Positions 28,405 to 38,479 of a DNA stretch of 64,000 nt are shown here, piece after piece; the first letter of the stretch is position 1, and every line of letters begins with the position of its first letter. The notes below the pieces were generated by a model. It did no database searches. It was not told the DNA's origin and was given only the letters and a program-made list of their open reading frames with translations. The DNA lies in assembly GCF_025519785.1 (NCBI RefSeq), contig NZ_JAOPKZ010000002.1:62001-126000 (forward strand). Direction: 5' to 3'. The position numbers were made by a program, and so were the translations under genes. The DNA comes from Staphylococcus marylandisciuri (GTDB lineage Bacteria > Bacillota > Bacilli > Staphylococcales > Staphylococcaceae).

Positions 28405-28441
28405 GAGTTCGAGACGAGTGATATCTCGCTTCGAACTCCAT
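28405..28441 (-). terminator. Terminator-like hairpin after the nhaC-type gene
   Basis: GGAGTTCGAGACGAG and CTCGCTTCGAACTCC pair over ~13 bp with a two-base internal mismatch, right between the IS remnant stop and the antiporter stop. Confidence 0.6.
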
Positions 28442-28452
28442 ATGTGCACAGC

Positions 28453-29907
28453 TTATGACTCTTGTACTTCATTTACAATTCCCTTACTTTCATCTACCTT
28501 AGCACTCTCATCTTTGATGATCTTGAAACCTGTATAACCGTAAATAATTGAGATAATCGGACAAATAAAGTTGAGTATTGCAAATGGCGCGTATTGACCT
28601 ACTGAAGCACCTAAAGTTGTTGCAATAAATACGCCGCATGTATTCCACGGTACAAATACAGATGTCAACGTACCGCCATCCTCTAAAGCTCTCGATAAGT
28701 TCTTCGCGTGTAGCTTCTTAAGCTTAAACACATCAGCAAACATGCGTGAAGGTACGATGATTGAGATATATTGCTCTGAACATGTAATGTTCGTACCAAT
28801 ACAAGAGACAATCACAGAAGCTATCAGTGAACCTGAACGTTTCGCAAACTTAAGGATAATGCTAATCAAAGCTGAAAGCATACCAGAATACTCTAGGACC
28901 CCTCCAAATGTCATCGCAACTAAAGTTAATGAAATAGTATAGAACATACCTTCTAAACCACCACGATTAAATAATTCATTAACCATATCGTTGCCTGTGT
29001 GTAATTTGTATCCCGTTTGTAGAACGGATAGGGCCTTTGTTAAAGAGTCACCTTGAATAACTATTTGTGATAAAAATCCTAAGATAACCCCTGCACATAT
29101 CGCTGGAATAGCGGGCACTTTCAGAACGACTAGCACAATTACGACAGCTGGAACGATTAACAGCCACGGCGTAATTGTAAAGTTGTGATCCATAGTCGAC
29201 AGGATTGCATTAATTCGGTCACTATTAAAGTTTTTATTACCGTATTGTAATCCGATAAAGAAATAAACAATCAATGTGATTATTATAGCAGGGACAGTAG
29301 TATAGAACATATGTTTAATATGCTCAGAAAGCGGCACATTGGTTAACCCTGATGCAAGATTGGTCGTATCAGATAACGGACTCATCTTATCACCGAAATA
29401 AGAACCACAAATGACCGCTCCTGCTACCATACCTGGGGACATACCCATACTTATTCCTATTCCCATTGCTGCCACACCAACTGTAGCCATTGTTGACCAA
29501 CTACTACCTATAGCTAGCGCTACAATACTACACAACAGAATAACAACAACTAAGAAATATGTCGGATTAATAAGTTGCAAACCGTAATAAATCATTGTGG
29601 CAACGATACCGCCGCCGATCCATGAACCGATAACTAATCCTACGAGCATGATGATTACTATAGCAGGAAGTGCATGACGTATCCCTTTGTACATCATCTC
29701 TTCAACTTCTTCAAATTCATAACCATGTAACATAGTGATGATGATCGCAGCTGCTGTACCAATCATTAGTGGTATGTGCGGTTCTCTCCCTAACACTGCA
29801 ACTGAGAATAACATCGTTCCGATCATGATCATTAAAGTGAGTAAAGCAGCAGGCACACCTATTTCCTTCTTTACTTTCTCACTTTCGCCATCATTTTCAC
29901 TTGTCAT
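28453..29907 (-). CDS. nhaC: NhaC-family Na+/H+ antiporter
   Basis: A ~484-aa integral membrane protein with about 12 hydrophobic segments, 'GSSWSTMATVGVAAMGIG' and 'GSYFGDKMSPLSDTTNLASG' typical of NhaC antiporters. It should exchange Na+ (or another cation, or malate/lactate) for protons. I start it at the ATG 29907 because AAAGGGG lies 8 nt upstream; the longer reading from 29940 has no site. A cre-like element lies upstream. Substrate assignment is by family only. Confidence 0.85.
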   Translation of the reverse strand: MTSENDGESEKVKKEIGVPAALLTLMIMIGTMLFSVAVLGREPHIPLMIGTAAAIIITMLHGYEFEEVEEMMYKGIRHALPAIVIIMLVGLVIGSWIGGGIVATMIYYGLQLINPTYFLVVVILLCSIVALAIGSSWSTMATVGVAAMGIGISMGMSPGMVAGAVICGSYFGDKMSPLSDTTNLASGLTNVPLSEHIKHMFYTTVPAIIITLIVYFFIGLQYGNKNFNSDRINAILSTMDHNFTITPWLLIVPAVVIVLVVLKVPAIPAICAGVILGFLSQIVIQGDSLTKALSVLQTGYKLHTGNDMVNELFNRGGLEGMFYTISLTLVAMTFGGVLEYSGMLSALISIILKFAKRSGSLIASVIVSCIGTNITCSEQYISIIVPSRMFADVFKLKKLHAKNLSRALEDGGTLTSVFVPWNTCGVFIATTLGASVGQYAPFAILNFICPIISIIYGYTGFKIIKDESAKVDESKGIVNEVQES

Positions 29908-29939
29908 TAATTCCACCCCTTTGTTTTGCGCTAACAGCA

Positions 29940-29953
29940 TGTTAACGCTTACA
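29940..29953. promoter_or_regulatory. cre-like site upstream of nhaC-type gene
   Basis: TGTTAACGCTTACA matches TGWAANCGNTNWCA at 13 of 14 positions. CcpA control of the antiporter is inferred, not shown. Confidence 0.5.
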
Positions 29954-30057
29954 GAACATTATAGTTTATTTATTTAATATTGCAAATTATGTTAGGGGCA
30001 TTTAATAACAATTACATTATATGAATTTGATTGTGGTTACTTCCTGTAAGGATTATA

Positions 30058-31341
30058 TTAAATAGATGACTTGCGTAACTCTTGAAGTATTTCTTGTGCT
30101 CGCTGAGTATTCACTTTATCTTCAACCTTTAATTTGTCAGCCACTTGAGTAATTTCTTCTCCTTCAGCTCCAACACTTATAGCTAAAGATTTATATTGTA
30201 AGCTCATGTGACCTTGTTGAATTCCCTCTGATACGAGTGCGCGACATGCTGCAAAATTTTGAGCCAAACCCACTGCAGCTACGACTTCTCCAAGTTCTTT
30301 CGCAGAGTCAACAGCAAGTAATTCTAATGAAGCTTGTGCTATAGGTAACACTTTAGTCCCTCCACCAACAGTTGCCAGTGTCATAGGCACTTTAATATCA
30401 CCTATCAACTTACCGTTAGTTCGATCATATTTCCAAGTAGCTATGCCACGATACTTGCCATCTTTAGCCGCATAGGTATGTGCGCTAGCTTCCACCCCAC
30501 GCGTATCATTACCAGTAGCTAACACGACGGCGTGTATCCCGTTCATAACTCCTTTGTTGTGTGTAGCTGCACGATGAGGATCTACTTGCGCCAATACTGA
30601 AGCACGTTCCATTCTATATGCTACTTCTTCACCGCTTCTTTCTCCTCTATCAAGATCTGCTACATCAATCTCTCCTCTAACGTGTACTACTGACGCTGTC
30701 GCATGGTTGGACAATATACTCATCAAAATATCCGTACCTGCAATTTCTGTTTTTAAGTAAGCAGCTATACCTTCTAAAATAGTATTGAGCATATTAGCTC
30801 CCATTGCATCCTTAGTATCCACATATACCTTTAATGAGAGTAATTGTTCCTCAGGGAAAGTATCGATTTCGAAACGACGATAACCGCCCCCTCTCTTTAA
30901 AATAGATGGGTAAGCTTCATCAGCTATTTTTTTAATTTGATCACTATAAGATTCTATCTCGTGTGTTAAACGTTCGGTATCTTTGACTCCATCAAAGACT
31001 ATTTGTCCAATCATCAACCGTTCACTTGATATGACTCTAAAGCCGCCCGTTTGATTCACAAGCTTTGAGCCATAACTAGCTGCTGCAACTACTGATGGCT
31101 CTTCAACCATCATCGGAACGACATAGGACTTACCCCCGACTATTATCTCGGGTAATAAGCCTACTGGTAATGCGCCTTGTGTAATCACATTTTCAATTAA
31201 ACTATTGGCTACATCCTCATTTATTAACGCGTGGTTAATAAGTCGAGAATAACCTTCTTCAGTCAACCACCCATAATCTTTGAGCATTTCTAGTTTATCT
31301 TCGCGAGAGAGATGTCTAAACTCTTTGCTTAAGGCTTTCAT
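30058..31341 (-). CDS. mvaA: Hydroxymethylglutaryl-CoA reductase, class II
   Basis: A 427-aa class II HMG-CoA reductase reducing HMG-CoA to mevalonate. It shows 'ENVITQGALPVGLLPEI' with the catalytic glutamate near residue 52, 'MVEEPSVVAAASYGSKLV' and 'ATHNKGVMNGIHAV'. Mevalonate feeds isoprenoid, undecaprenyl and menaquinone synthesis. It follows the thiolase gene with a 6-base gap, so the two form one unit, and HMG-CoA synthase is divergent beside them. The length equals that of staphylococcal enzymes. Confidence 0.95.
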   Translation of the reverse strand: MKALSKEFRHLSREDKLEMLKDYGWLTEEGYSRLINHALINEDVANSLIENVITQGALPVGLLPEIIVGGKSYVVPMMVEEPSVVAAASYGSKLVNQTGGFRVISSERLMIGQIVFDGVKDTERLTHEIESYSDQIKKIADEAYPSILKRGGGYRRFEIDTFPEEQLLSLKVYVDTKDAMGANMLNTILEGIAAYLKTEIAGTDILMSILSNHATASVVHVRGEIDVADLDRGERSGEEVAYRMERASVLAQVDPHRAATHNKGVMNGIHAVVLATGNDTRGVEASAHTYAAKDGKYRGIATWKYDRTNGKLIGDIKVPMTLATVGGGTKVLPIAQASLELLAVDSAKELGEVVAAVGLAQNFAACRALVSEGIQQGHMSLQYKSLAISVGAEGEEITQVADKLKVEDKVNTQRAQEILQELRKSSI

Positions 31342-31347
31342 AAATGA

Positions 31348-32496
31348 TTATCCTTTCTCAATATATAATGCAATACCTTGGCCTCCACCGATACATGCAG
31401 TGGCTATACCATTACGTTTATCTTCTTGTTTGAGAATGTGCACTAATGTCGTTGCTAATCGTGCACCGCTTGCGCCTATAGGATGACCTAACGCAATCGC
31501 ACCACCATACAAATTGAATTTATCATCCGGTATATCCAGATGCTTTTTCACTGGAATGCTTTGCGCTGCGAAAGCTTCTGTCATTTCAACTACCTCTATA
31601 TCATTCATATCTTTATTTGTCTTCTCTAATAAGTTGCTAACCGCATGATACGGTGCGTAACCCATAAGTTCAGGATCACATCCTACTTCTGAGTATTCAC
31701 CAACGATTCCTAATATTTCATAACCCTTATCTTTCGCGTAATCAGCGTCCATCAGAATAATTGCTGAGGCACCATCGTTAATACTAGAGGCATTTCCTCC
31801 CGTTACAGTACCATCTTCTTTAAATATAGTCTTTAAAGTTGAAAGTTTTTCAACGGTGCTATTACCGCGAATACCTTCGTCAGTCGTCATTATTTCACCA
31901 TCTGCATCTATCAAAGGAACTATTTCATCATCAAACTTACCTTCTTGAGAAGCTTGAGCTGCTTTTTGTTGTGAATGATTAGCGAAGATATCTTGTTCTT
32001 CGCGAGATACCTCAAATTTTTCTGCTATTTTTTCTGCAGTCACACCCATTGGTACATTGTGAAACGCATCAGTTAAACCATCATACATAAAGCTTTCTAC
32101 TTGCTTTTCCTCTTCTCCTAATAACAGTTTAGGAGCATTCGTCATGCTTTCAACTCCACCCACTGCTACTACTTTAGCTTCACCCAGCTGAATTAATTGC
32201 TTTCCTAAAATAATTGCCTTTAATCCTGAACCACAAACTTCATTAATCGTCATAGCTGGGGTAGTATCTGGAATCCCTGAATGAATTGAAATTTGACGTG
32301 CTGTATTTTGACCATTACCTGCTTGAAGAACGTTCCCCATGATGACCTGTTCAATCTCTGAAGGCTCTACGTTCGCAGATTTAATAGCTGCACTGAGAGC
32401 TTTCGTACCTAACTCTACTGCAGAATAATTGCGTAATCTCCCTTTAAATCTTCCCACTGGTGTTCGTTTAGCACTGACAATTGCTATTTGTTTCAT
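31348..32496 (-). CDS. Acetyl-CoA C-acetyltransferase (thiolase)
   Basis: A 382-aa thiolase: nucleophilic C88 in 'NEVCGSGLKA', 'GGAIALGHPIGASG' with the catalytic His, and the second cysteine in 'CIGGGQGIALY'. Biosynthetic thiolases condense two acetyl-CoA to acetoacetyl-CoA, the first step of the mevalonate route. Being upstream of mvaA on the same strand and divergent from mvaS, it would supply the substrate of HMG-CoA synthase. A beta-oxidation role is less likely. Confidence 0.9.
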   Translation of the reverse strand: MKQIAIVSAKRTPVGRFKGRLRNYSAVELGTKALSAAIKSANVEPSEIEQVIMGNVLQAGNGQNTARQISIHSGIPDTTPAMTINEVCGSGLKAIILGKQLIQLGEAKVVAVGGVESMTNAPKLLLGEEEKQVESFMYDGLTDAFHNVPMGVTAEKIAEKFEVSREEQDIFANHSQQKAAQASQEGKFDDEIVPLIDADGEIMTTDEGIRGNSTVEKLSTLKTIFKEDGTVTGGNASSINDGASAIILMDADYAKDKGYEILGIVGEYSEVGCDPELMGYAPYHAVSNLLEKTNKDMNDIEVVEMTEAFAAQSIPVKKHLDIPDDKFNLYGGAIALGHPIGASGARLATTLVHILKQEDKRNGIATACIGGGQGIALYIEKG

Positions 32497-32597
32497 AATA
32501 AATCCTCCTTTGTTTAGTATATAATTACTGTATTAGTAGATTGCATTTTGATATGATAAAAATGATATTTTAGATATGAGAAAGGGGTCGATACATT

Positions 32598-33767
32598 ATG
32601 ACAATCGGTATTGATCAGATCAATTTTTACATTCCTCAATTTTACGTAGATATGGCAGATTTAGCTGAAGCACGCGGTGTAGATCCAAATAAATTTTTAT
32701 ATGGAATAGGACAAACTGAAATGGCAGTAAGCCCAGTGAGCCAAGATATTGTATCAATGGGTGCTAATGCTGCTAAAGATATAATAACTGAGGATGATAA
32801 ACAATCTATCTCAATGGTCATCGTTGCTACAGAATCTGCAATTGATTCTGCTAAAGCTTCCGCAGTGCAAATTCACAACTTGTTAGGCATTCAACCATTT
32901 GCTCGTTGTATAGAGATGAAGGAAGCTTGTTATGCCGCAACACCAGCAATCCAGCTAGCACAAGACTACTTGCATCAACGCCCAGATGAGAAAGTATTAG
33001 TCATCGCAAGTGACACTGCACGTTATGGACTCGAATCTGGCGGTGAGCCAACTCAAGGCGCTGGAGCAGTCGCAATGTTAATTTCCCATAAACCACGCAT
33101 ATTAGAATTGAATGACGATGCTGTGCCGTTCACAGAAGATGTTTATGACTTCTGGAGACCGAATGGGCATATGTATCCACTCGTTGCTGGTAAACTATCT
33201 AAAGATGCTTATATCCACTCTTTCCAAGAGAGTTGGAAAGAATATGCTAAGCGCTATAACAAATCTCTCGATGATTTCGCAAACTTATGTTTCCATGTTC
33301 CATTTACTAAAATGGGTAAGAAAGCGCTTGATTCTATCTTAACAGATGAGATTTCAGATGAAACTAAGAAGCGGCTAACTGAAGGATACGAAGCTGCAAC
33401 TTACTACAACCGCTACGTCGGTAATATCTATACAGGCTCTCTCTACTTAAGTCTAATTTCCTTGTTAGAAACGCATAACTTAGAAGGTGGCCAAACAATC
33501 GGTTTATTCAGTTATGGTTCAGGCTCTGTAGGTGAATTCTTTACTGGTAAACTTGTCGAAGGTTACCAAGATGTGCTTGATATCACTTCACATAAAAATT
33601 TACTCAATGAGAGAAAAGCGCTGACAGTAAACGAGTACGAATCATTCTTCAAGCGATTTGATAACCTTGAATTTGATCATGAGACAGAACTTGCTCATAC
33701 GATCCCAGGTGCATTCTACCTTGAAAATATCAACGATCATATCCGCTCTTATAATACCTTAAAATAA
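32598..33767 (+). CDS. mvaS: Hydroxymethylglutaryl-CoA synthase
   Basis: A 389-aa HMG-CoA synthase joining acetyl-CoA and acetoacetyl-CoA. The three catalytic residues are intact at their family positions: E79 in 'VATES', C111 in 'EACYAATPA' and H233 in 'CFHVPFTKM'. AAAGGGG lies 10 nt before the ATG. It is divergent from the thiolase-mvaA pair over ~100 bases, so the three upper mevalonate genes share one control region. Confidence 0.96.
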   Translation: MTIGIDQINFYIPQFYVDMADLAEARGVDPNKFLYGIGQTEMAVSPVSQDIVSMGANAAKDIITEDDKQSISMVIVATESAIDSAKASAVQIHNLLGIQPFARCIEMKEACYAATPAIQLAQDYLHQRPDEKVLVIASDTARYGLESGGEPTQGAGAVAMLISHKPRILELNDDAVPFTEDVYDFWRPNGHMYPLVAGKLSKDAYIHSFQESWKEYAKRYNKSLDDFANLCFHVPFTKMGKKALDSILTDEISDETKKRLTEGYEAATYYNRYVGNIYTGSLYLSLISLLETHNLEGGQTIGLFSYGSGSVGEFFTGKLVEGYQDVLDITSHKNLLNERKALTVNEYESFFKRFDNLEFDHETELAHTIPGAFYLENINDHIRSYNTLK

Positions 33768-33912
33768 ATCTATATTCACTGAATAAGGTAGAAAATTGAG
33801 CTATTTTGAATTTGAATTTTTAATATAATTGTATAAACTACTTAAGTAATTCCAATAATTAATGAAAAAAGCGGTATTTAAGAAAAAGCTGGGAGATAGA
33901 TCCCTAAAACAC

Positions 33913-33963
33913 GGGAGCGGGACAGAAATCTAATTTGAATAAAAAGATTTCTGTCCCCCTCCC
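33913..33963. repeat. Family A palindrome (short form)
   Basis: GGGAGCGGGACAGAAATC ... GATTTCTGTCCCCCTCCC. One G-to-C change leaves a mismatch in the outer stem. It sits downstream of mvaS. Confidence 0.85.
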
Positions 33964-34022
33964 GTTCTCTATTTATACACTACTTCGTATTGAATGGCTC
34001 CACTTTTCTAGCATGCTGATTG

Positions 34023-34163
34023 GTCAGTTTCTTTGTGTTGGGGCCGCCCCAACCTGCTGTGCTTGTCGAAGCTATGTTCTCAGTTTCTCTGTGTTGGGGC
34101 CCCACCCCAACTTGCTGTGCTTGTCGAAACTGTGTTCCCAGTTTCTCTGTGTTGGGGCCTCAC
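34023..34163. repeat. STAR-like repeat cluster (family B)
   Basis: Three cores TGTGTTGGGGCC in direct orientation spaced ~58 bases apart, each followed (in two cases) by CAACTTGCTGTGCTTGTCGA. Typical STAR array, located between mvaS and ogt. Confidence 0.8.
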
Positions 34164-34170
34164 CTCTTCT

Positions 34171-34686
34171 TTATGGTAGAACGAATTGAGATGTATCGAC
34201 TCGCTCTAAATCGAGCAGAACCACTTTAGTATCTAACCCGCCACTATAACCGATAAGACTTCCATTCTTACCTACAACGCGATGACAAGGTATTAAAATA
34301 GATATAGGATTCTTACCCACAGCACTACCTACAGCTTGTGCTGCCATCTTTTTAATGCCTCTCTTTCTTGCAATAGTTTGAGCAATAGTACTATAGGTCG
34401 CAGTTTGACCATAAGGAATCGAGCGCAGTTGTTCCCACACCTCTTTTTGAAACGGTGTTCCCTCTGGTTTGAGAGGAAAGTCAATCTCCTCATTCTTTCC
34501 TTTAAAGTAGCCGTCAAGCCAAGACTTCGCTTTATTAAACAAGACTAGATCTTTCTCCACTAGTGCGCTACTAAAATGTTGATCAAAGTCTTGTTGGTTA
34601 GGTAAATACAAACCAGTGATCGCTTTACCATCAGAAATTAAACCTAACTGCCCTATCGGAGCTTGATAATATGTCTTATATAGCAT
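34171..34686 (-). CDS. ogt: Methylated-DNA-protein-cysteine methyltransferase
   Basis: A 171-aa O6-alkylguanine-DNA alkyltransferase with the acceptor cysteine C134 in 'LIPCHRVVGKNGSLIGYSGG'. It moves the alkyl group from O6-methylguanine to itself, a suicide repair reaction. The N-terminal part is the usual short Ogt domain and no Ada regulatory domain is attached. It stands alone. The 3' end overlaps the edge of a STAR cluster. Confidence 0.93.
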   Translation of the reverse strand: MLYKTYYQAPIGQLGLISDGKAITGLYLPNQQDFDQHFSSALVEKDLVLFNKAKSWLDGYFKGKNEEIDFPLKPEGTPFQKEVWEQLRSIPYGQTATYSTIAQTIARKRGIKKMAAQAVGSAVGKNPISILIPCHRVVGKNGSLIGYSGGLDTKVVLLDLERVDTSQFVLP

Positions 34687-35000
34687 TTCTTACCTCATTC
34701 TGTTCTATTGATTTTCTTTATCTTACACCACACTACAAGCCAAAGTAAAATTTCACTTTTTCAACAAAACAAGTCCCTCAGTAGTAGAATAGAAATAACT
34801 AAGCAGGCACAGTAGCTTTAATTCTCCAATCACTTAAGTGCACTATCATATAAAAACATGTCCTAGCAGCACTATAAGATCGTTACGGAAAGTATGCTAG
34901 TTCCGATACTTTACATTGGTTTCATACATTACAACTTGGCACTCATCTAAAAAATTTTATAAACTGACTAATTTTATTGTTTAAAACTGTCATACAAAAC
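34687..35000. other. Intergenic region upstream of ogt
   Basis: About 310 bases. Apart from the ogt promoter I see no gene and no repeat until the family A tandem begins. Confidence 0.35.
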
Positions 35001-35163
35001 AGAGGCTGGGACATAATGTAATGTCTCAGCCTTTTTCAGCATCTTGGCAGTAGATGACTGATTTGAAAATGCGCTTGTATCAAGCTTTTTTCAATTCTAG
35101 TCATCCTTGCCGGGGCGGGACTACGAAATCTTTTTGTTCAAATTAGATTTCTGTCCCGCTCCC
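35001..35163. repeat. Family A repeat (long form), tandem copy 1
   Basis: GAGGCTGGGACATAATG module, GATGACTG stem, CCTTGCCGGGGCGGGACTAC and GATTTCTGTCCCGCTCCC. A second copy follows within 6 bases. Confidence 0.85.
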
Positions 35164-35168
35164 AAAAC

Positions 35169-35321
35169 AGAGGCTGGGATATAAATCCCAGCCTCTTCAA
35201 CATCTCGGCAATAGATGACTAATTTGAAAACGCGCTTATATCAAGCTTTTTTCAATTCTAGTCATCCTTGCCGGGGCGGGACAGAAATCTTTTTATTCAA
35301 ATTAGATTTCTGTCCGCTCCC
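35169..35321. repeat. Family A repeat (long form), tandem copy 2
   Basis: The repeat of the previous unit, with a GGCTGGGATATAAATCCCAG hairpin end and a one-base deletion in the last arm (GTCCGCTCCC). Confidence 0.85.
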
Positions 35322-35363
35322 TTATACTCACAACGTTGACTCTATTATAACCTATACGCCCAT

Positions 35364-36908
35364 TTATAACATTTCTGAAGCGACTTTTTGCTCTAAGAAG
35401 TTAATGAGGTAATCTGGACCTCCAGTTTTCGCATCAGTACCTGACATTTTGAAACCGCCAAATGGGTGGTAACCCATAACCGCTGCTGTACAGCCACGGT
35501 TCAAGTATAAGTTACCAACATCGTATTCTTCTACCGCTTCTAACCAGTGTTCGCGAGTGTTCGTGATAACTGATCCTGTTAAACCATAATCAGTATCATT
35601 AGCTACCTCTAGGGCCTCTTCCCAACTATTCACTTTGATAAAGCCTACGACAGGACCAAATATTTCTTCTTGCATAATTTGGTCTTTTGACTTCAATCCA
35701 GAGAAGATAGTCGGATGAACGAAGTAACCTGTTTCATCTTCTGTTTCGCCACCGTATTCAAGTTTGCCTTCTTTTTTACCAATTTCAATATAATCTTTAA
35801 TCTTATCGAATTGTTTTTGATTAATTACTGGCCCCATATCAGTGTTATTTTCAGTATTTCCAAATGTAATATCCTTCGTTAATCTAACTGCTTTCTCTAA
35901 CACTTCATCGTGTACATCCTTATGAACGATAGCGCGTGAACAAGCGGAACATTTTTGACCTGAGAAGCCAAATGCTGAAGAAACGATTGATTCAGCTGCT
36001 AAGTCCGTATCAGCAGTGTCATCCACCACGATAGCGTCTTTACCACCCATCTCTACCGTTACACGTTTTAAAAATTGTTGACCTTCTTGAACTTTCGCGG
36101 CGCGTTCAAAAATACGTGTGCCTGTTGCTCTAGAGCCTGTAAAAGTGACAAAGTGCGTATGCACGCTATCTACTAAGTAGTCACCTATCTCTTTCGGATC
36201 ACCTGGGACAAAGTTCACTACGCCTTGAGGCAATCCAGCCTCTTGCAACACTTCGACAAGCTTATACGCTGTAAGCACTGTATCTTCTGCTGGTTTCAAT
36301 AGAACCGTGTTACCAGCTATAACTGGTGCCAACGTAGTTCCTGTCATAATGGCAAATGGGAAGTTCCAAGGTGGAATTGTTACCCCTGGCCCGATTGGTT
36401 TATAGAAATAGCGATTGTGTTCGCCTTCTCTATCTAATACTGGTTTACCATCAGCAAGTTCCATCATTGAACGTGAGTAGTATTCAATGAAGTCAATACC
36501 TTCACATACATCGCCTACTGCTTCATCCCAAGGCTTACCTGCTTCATAAACCATGACCGCTGCGATCTCTTCTTTACGACGACGAATCAATGCAGCTACA
36601 CGTAACATAAACTCAGCACGATCTTTATGAGACCACCGTTTCCAAGATTTATACGCTTCGTTAGCTGCTTCAAATGCCTCATCGACTTCTTTAGTTGTCG
36701 CTTTTGAAATTTCTGCTATAACTTCTGATGTATTCGCTGGATTAATTGAAGTGAAAGTATCTTTAGTGAACTTCTCTTTACCGTTAATCCATAAAGGAAC
36801 TTTTTGACTGAAGTATTCCTTTACTCGACTTAGTGTATTTTTAAATGATTCGACGTTTTCTTGTTGTGAAAAATCAATACCTGCTTCGCTTCTATAACTT
36901 CTTACCAT
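35364..36908 (-). CDS. rocA: 1-pyrroline-5-carboxylate dehydrogenase
   Basis: A 514-aa NAD-dependent aldehyde dehydrogenase oxidising glutamate semialdehyde/P5C to glutamate in arginine and proline breakdown. The catalytic C320 is in '[12 protein letters not shown]', the general base E286 in 'TVEMGGKDA', and NAD-binding '[11 protein letters not shown]' is near residue 180. Length fits the RocA group. A cre element is ~85 bases upstream, consistent with carbon catabolite control of proline catabolism in staphylococci. Confidence 0.95.
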   Translation of the reverse strand: MVRSYRSEAGIDFSQQENVESFKNTLSRVKEYFSQKVPLWINGKEKFTKDTFTSINPANTSEVIAEISKATTKEVDEAFEAANEAYKSWKRWSHKDRAEFMLRVAALIRRRKEEIAAVMVYEAGKPWDEAVGDVCEGIDFIEYYSRSMMELADGKPVLDREGEHNRYFYKPIGPGVTIPPWNFPFAIMTGTTLAPVIAGNTVLLKPAEDTVLTAYKLVEVLQEAGLPQGVVNFVPGDPKEIGDYLVDSVHTHFVTFTGSRATGTRIFERAAKVQEGQQFLKRVTVEMGGKDAIVVDDTADTDLAAESIVSSAFGFSGQKCSACSRAIVHKDVHDEVLEKAVRLTKDITFGNTENNTDMGPVINQKQFDKIKDYIEIGKKEGKLEYGGETEDETGYFVHPTIFSGLKSKDQIMQEEIFGPVVGFIKVNSWEEALEVANDTDYGLTGSVITNTREHWLEAVEEYDVGNLYLNRGCTAAVMGYHPFGGFKMSGTDAKTGGPDYLINFLEQKVASEML

Positions 36909-36993
36909 CGTAATACCCCCAGTGTTTGTGAATAGAAAATTCTAATGGAAATCTCCACTCTCACTTTCCATTTTATCTGTATTTTCTAATAAT

Positions 36994-37007
36994 TGCAATC
37001 GCTTACA
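36994..37007 (-). promoter_or_regulatory. cre site upstream of rocA
   Basis: On the minus strand TGTAAGCGATTGCA matches TGWAANCGNTNWCA at 13 of 14 positions. The site lies between a plausible promoter and the rocA start, so CcpA repression is likely. Confidence 0.65.
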
Positions 37008-37225
37008 ATTGTTCTTTTAAAAATTTTCAAAATTTACATTTCCTATTTGCAAATTTAAACTCTACTAAATACTAGAAGTACAATAGGTCAAGATAGACAG
37101 ACTAGGCCTTATTTTTGTCATTCATACTTTTTATACGATGTAGTAAACAGAATTTTAAACCTTAAGATACCGTATTCGTTTCTATCTGGTCGAATGCGAT
37201 ATACTATCTCCTAGTTAAACATCAA

Positions 37226-37291
37226 CTAAAAAAATAAAGGTTAAGCGCCTCTAACACCTACCATTATAGGCAAGTGAGGCACTCAACCCTT
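37226..37291 (-). terminator. Intrinsic terminator of DUF4064 gene
   Basis: Read on the minus strand, GGTTGAGTGCCTC pairs with GAGGCGCTTAACC across a ~26-base loop and is followed by TTTATTTTTTT, a few bases after the stop codon. Confidence 0.65.
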
Positions 37292-37296
37292 TCATA

Positions 37297-37728
37297 CTAT
37301 CTTCGTGTACGCGCTTTTTTATTTGCTTTCTTTCTGTTTCTGACAATCAACATGATTCCTGCAATCAGCCAGCAAATAGTCGCAATCCAATTGAAACTGA
37401 TGACAACTACAATAGCTAATATAATAAAGATACCGCCTGTGGTTTTAGGGAATTTATTTATAAACAATGCTGCAAGTAAGGCTATGATAGCAACCACGAT
37501 AGCTATACCGATTAGGTAGATGATCCACTGGTTTAATGAGCTTACTATATTATGAATTTGACTATTGGATAGTTGGTCTGAGCTCACTTCTCGTTTCACA
37601 TCTTTTACTATATCTTTTTTGAAACTCTTATCATTTAGAAATGGTGCTATGACTCCTAGAATGAAGATCAGAGCAAATTGTAAGAGCAGTCCAAGCCATA
37701 CTAGGATCTTTTCGCCGACTCTACGCAT
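37297..37728 (-). CDS. DUF4064-type membrane protein
   Basis: A 143-aa protein with four hydrophobic segments: about residues 9-28, 68-91, 96-111 and 112-128, separated by a polar loop (30-65). It resembles the DUF4064 family of small staphylococcal membrane proteins, whose function is not known. The basic C-terminus 'RNRKKANKKARTRR' points to the cytoplasm. Single gene with its own terminator. Confidence 0.7.
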   Translation of the reverse strand: MRRVGEKILVWLGLLLQFALIFILGVIAPFLNDKSFKKDIVKDVKREVSSDQLSNSQIHNIVSSLNQWIIYLIGIAIVVAIIALLAALFINKFPKTTGGIFIILAIVVVISFNWIATICWLIAGIMLIVRNRKKANKKARTRR

Positions 37729-37959
37729 CCGAGTTCCTCCTACTTTCCAAATTATTTACTTGCAAATACTATTTATTTCTATTGTATAACACAAGGATAT
37801 CGAAAACAATTCTATATTCATTTGAGGTAAAATGCATTGTAACTTTCACTTAGTAATTTATGTGATATTTTAATAATTAGTTTAGTAAATTGAACTTCTT
37901 ATTATCTATACTGAAGAGATCGGAACAATGCGTTTAGGATTTGAACGGAACCGGGACAT

Positions 37960-38128
37960 GAGGCTGGGACATAATGGTCTTTGACGAGATAGAAAGGGAG
38001 CGGGACAGAAATCTAATTTGAATAAAAGATTTCGTAGTCCCGCCCCGGCAAGGATGACTAGAATTGAAAAAAGCTTGATACAAGCGCATTTTCAAATCAG
38101 TCATCTACTGCCAAGATGCTGAAAGAGG
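37960..38128. repeat. Family A repeat (long form)
   Basis: GAGGCTGGGACATAATGG, then GGGAGCGGGACAGAAATC, AGTCCCGCCCCGGCAAGG, GATGACTAG stem and the 'CTGCCAAGATGCTGAAAGAG' end. Confidence 0.85.
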
Positions 38129-38210
38129 GAGCGTTTCTATCGACAATCCTGCTCATAGAACGCCGTTAATCGGTTTCCAGAGCACAGAAACTTTACGTCT
38201 CAACCTCTTG
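38127..38210. repeat. Family C repeat
   Basis: GCGTTTCTATCGACAATCCT, 'AACGCCGTTAATCGGTTTCC' and 'AGAGCACAGAAACTTTACGT' followed by CTCAACCTC, fused to the end of a family A unit. Confidence 0.7.
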
Positions 38211-38479
38211 CGACTAAGAGGTAGGAGTCATATAATTTTCAAACAACAACCACGCCCATAATTTATTTTTTATTTAAACTCAGACTTGGAGATGAACGTC
38301 TAATCTCTAACCTCCTCAATTTACTCTAATCTATCCTCCCTCTTTCTATTCGAACTTATATTGAAACAAGAAAAGTTTATCGTCTTAGTATACGACATCA
38401 GTTATAATAGAGAAGAGATAATTAAACGTTTAATTATTAGATAATTCACACATTTTACAGTTAGAAAAGAGGGGATTAC

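Noticed and set aside
34023-34229. ORFs across the STAR cluster (reading 'FSVSLCWGPTPTC')
   Set aside because: They are translations of the repeat itself; the same peptide motifs appear at 48475-48711, and there is no ribosome site.
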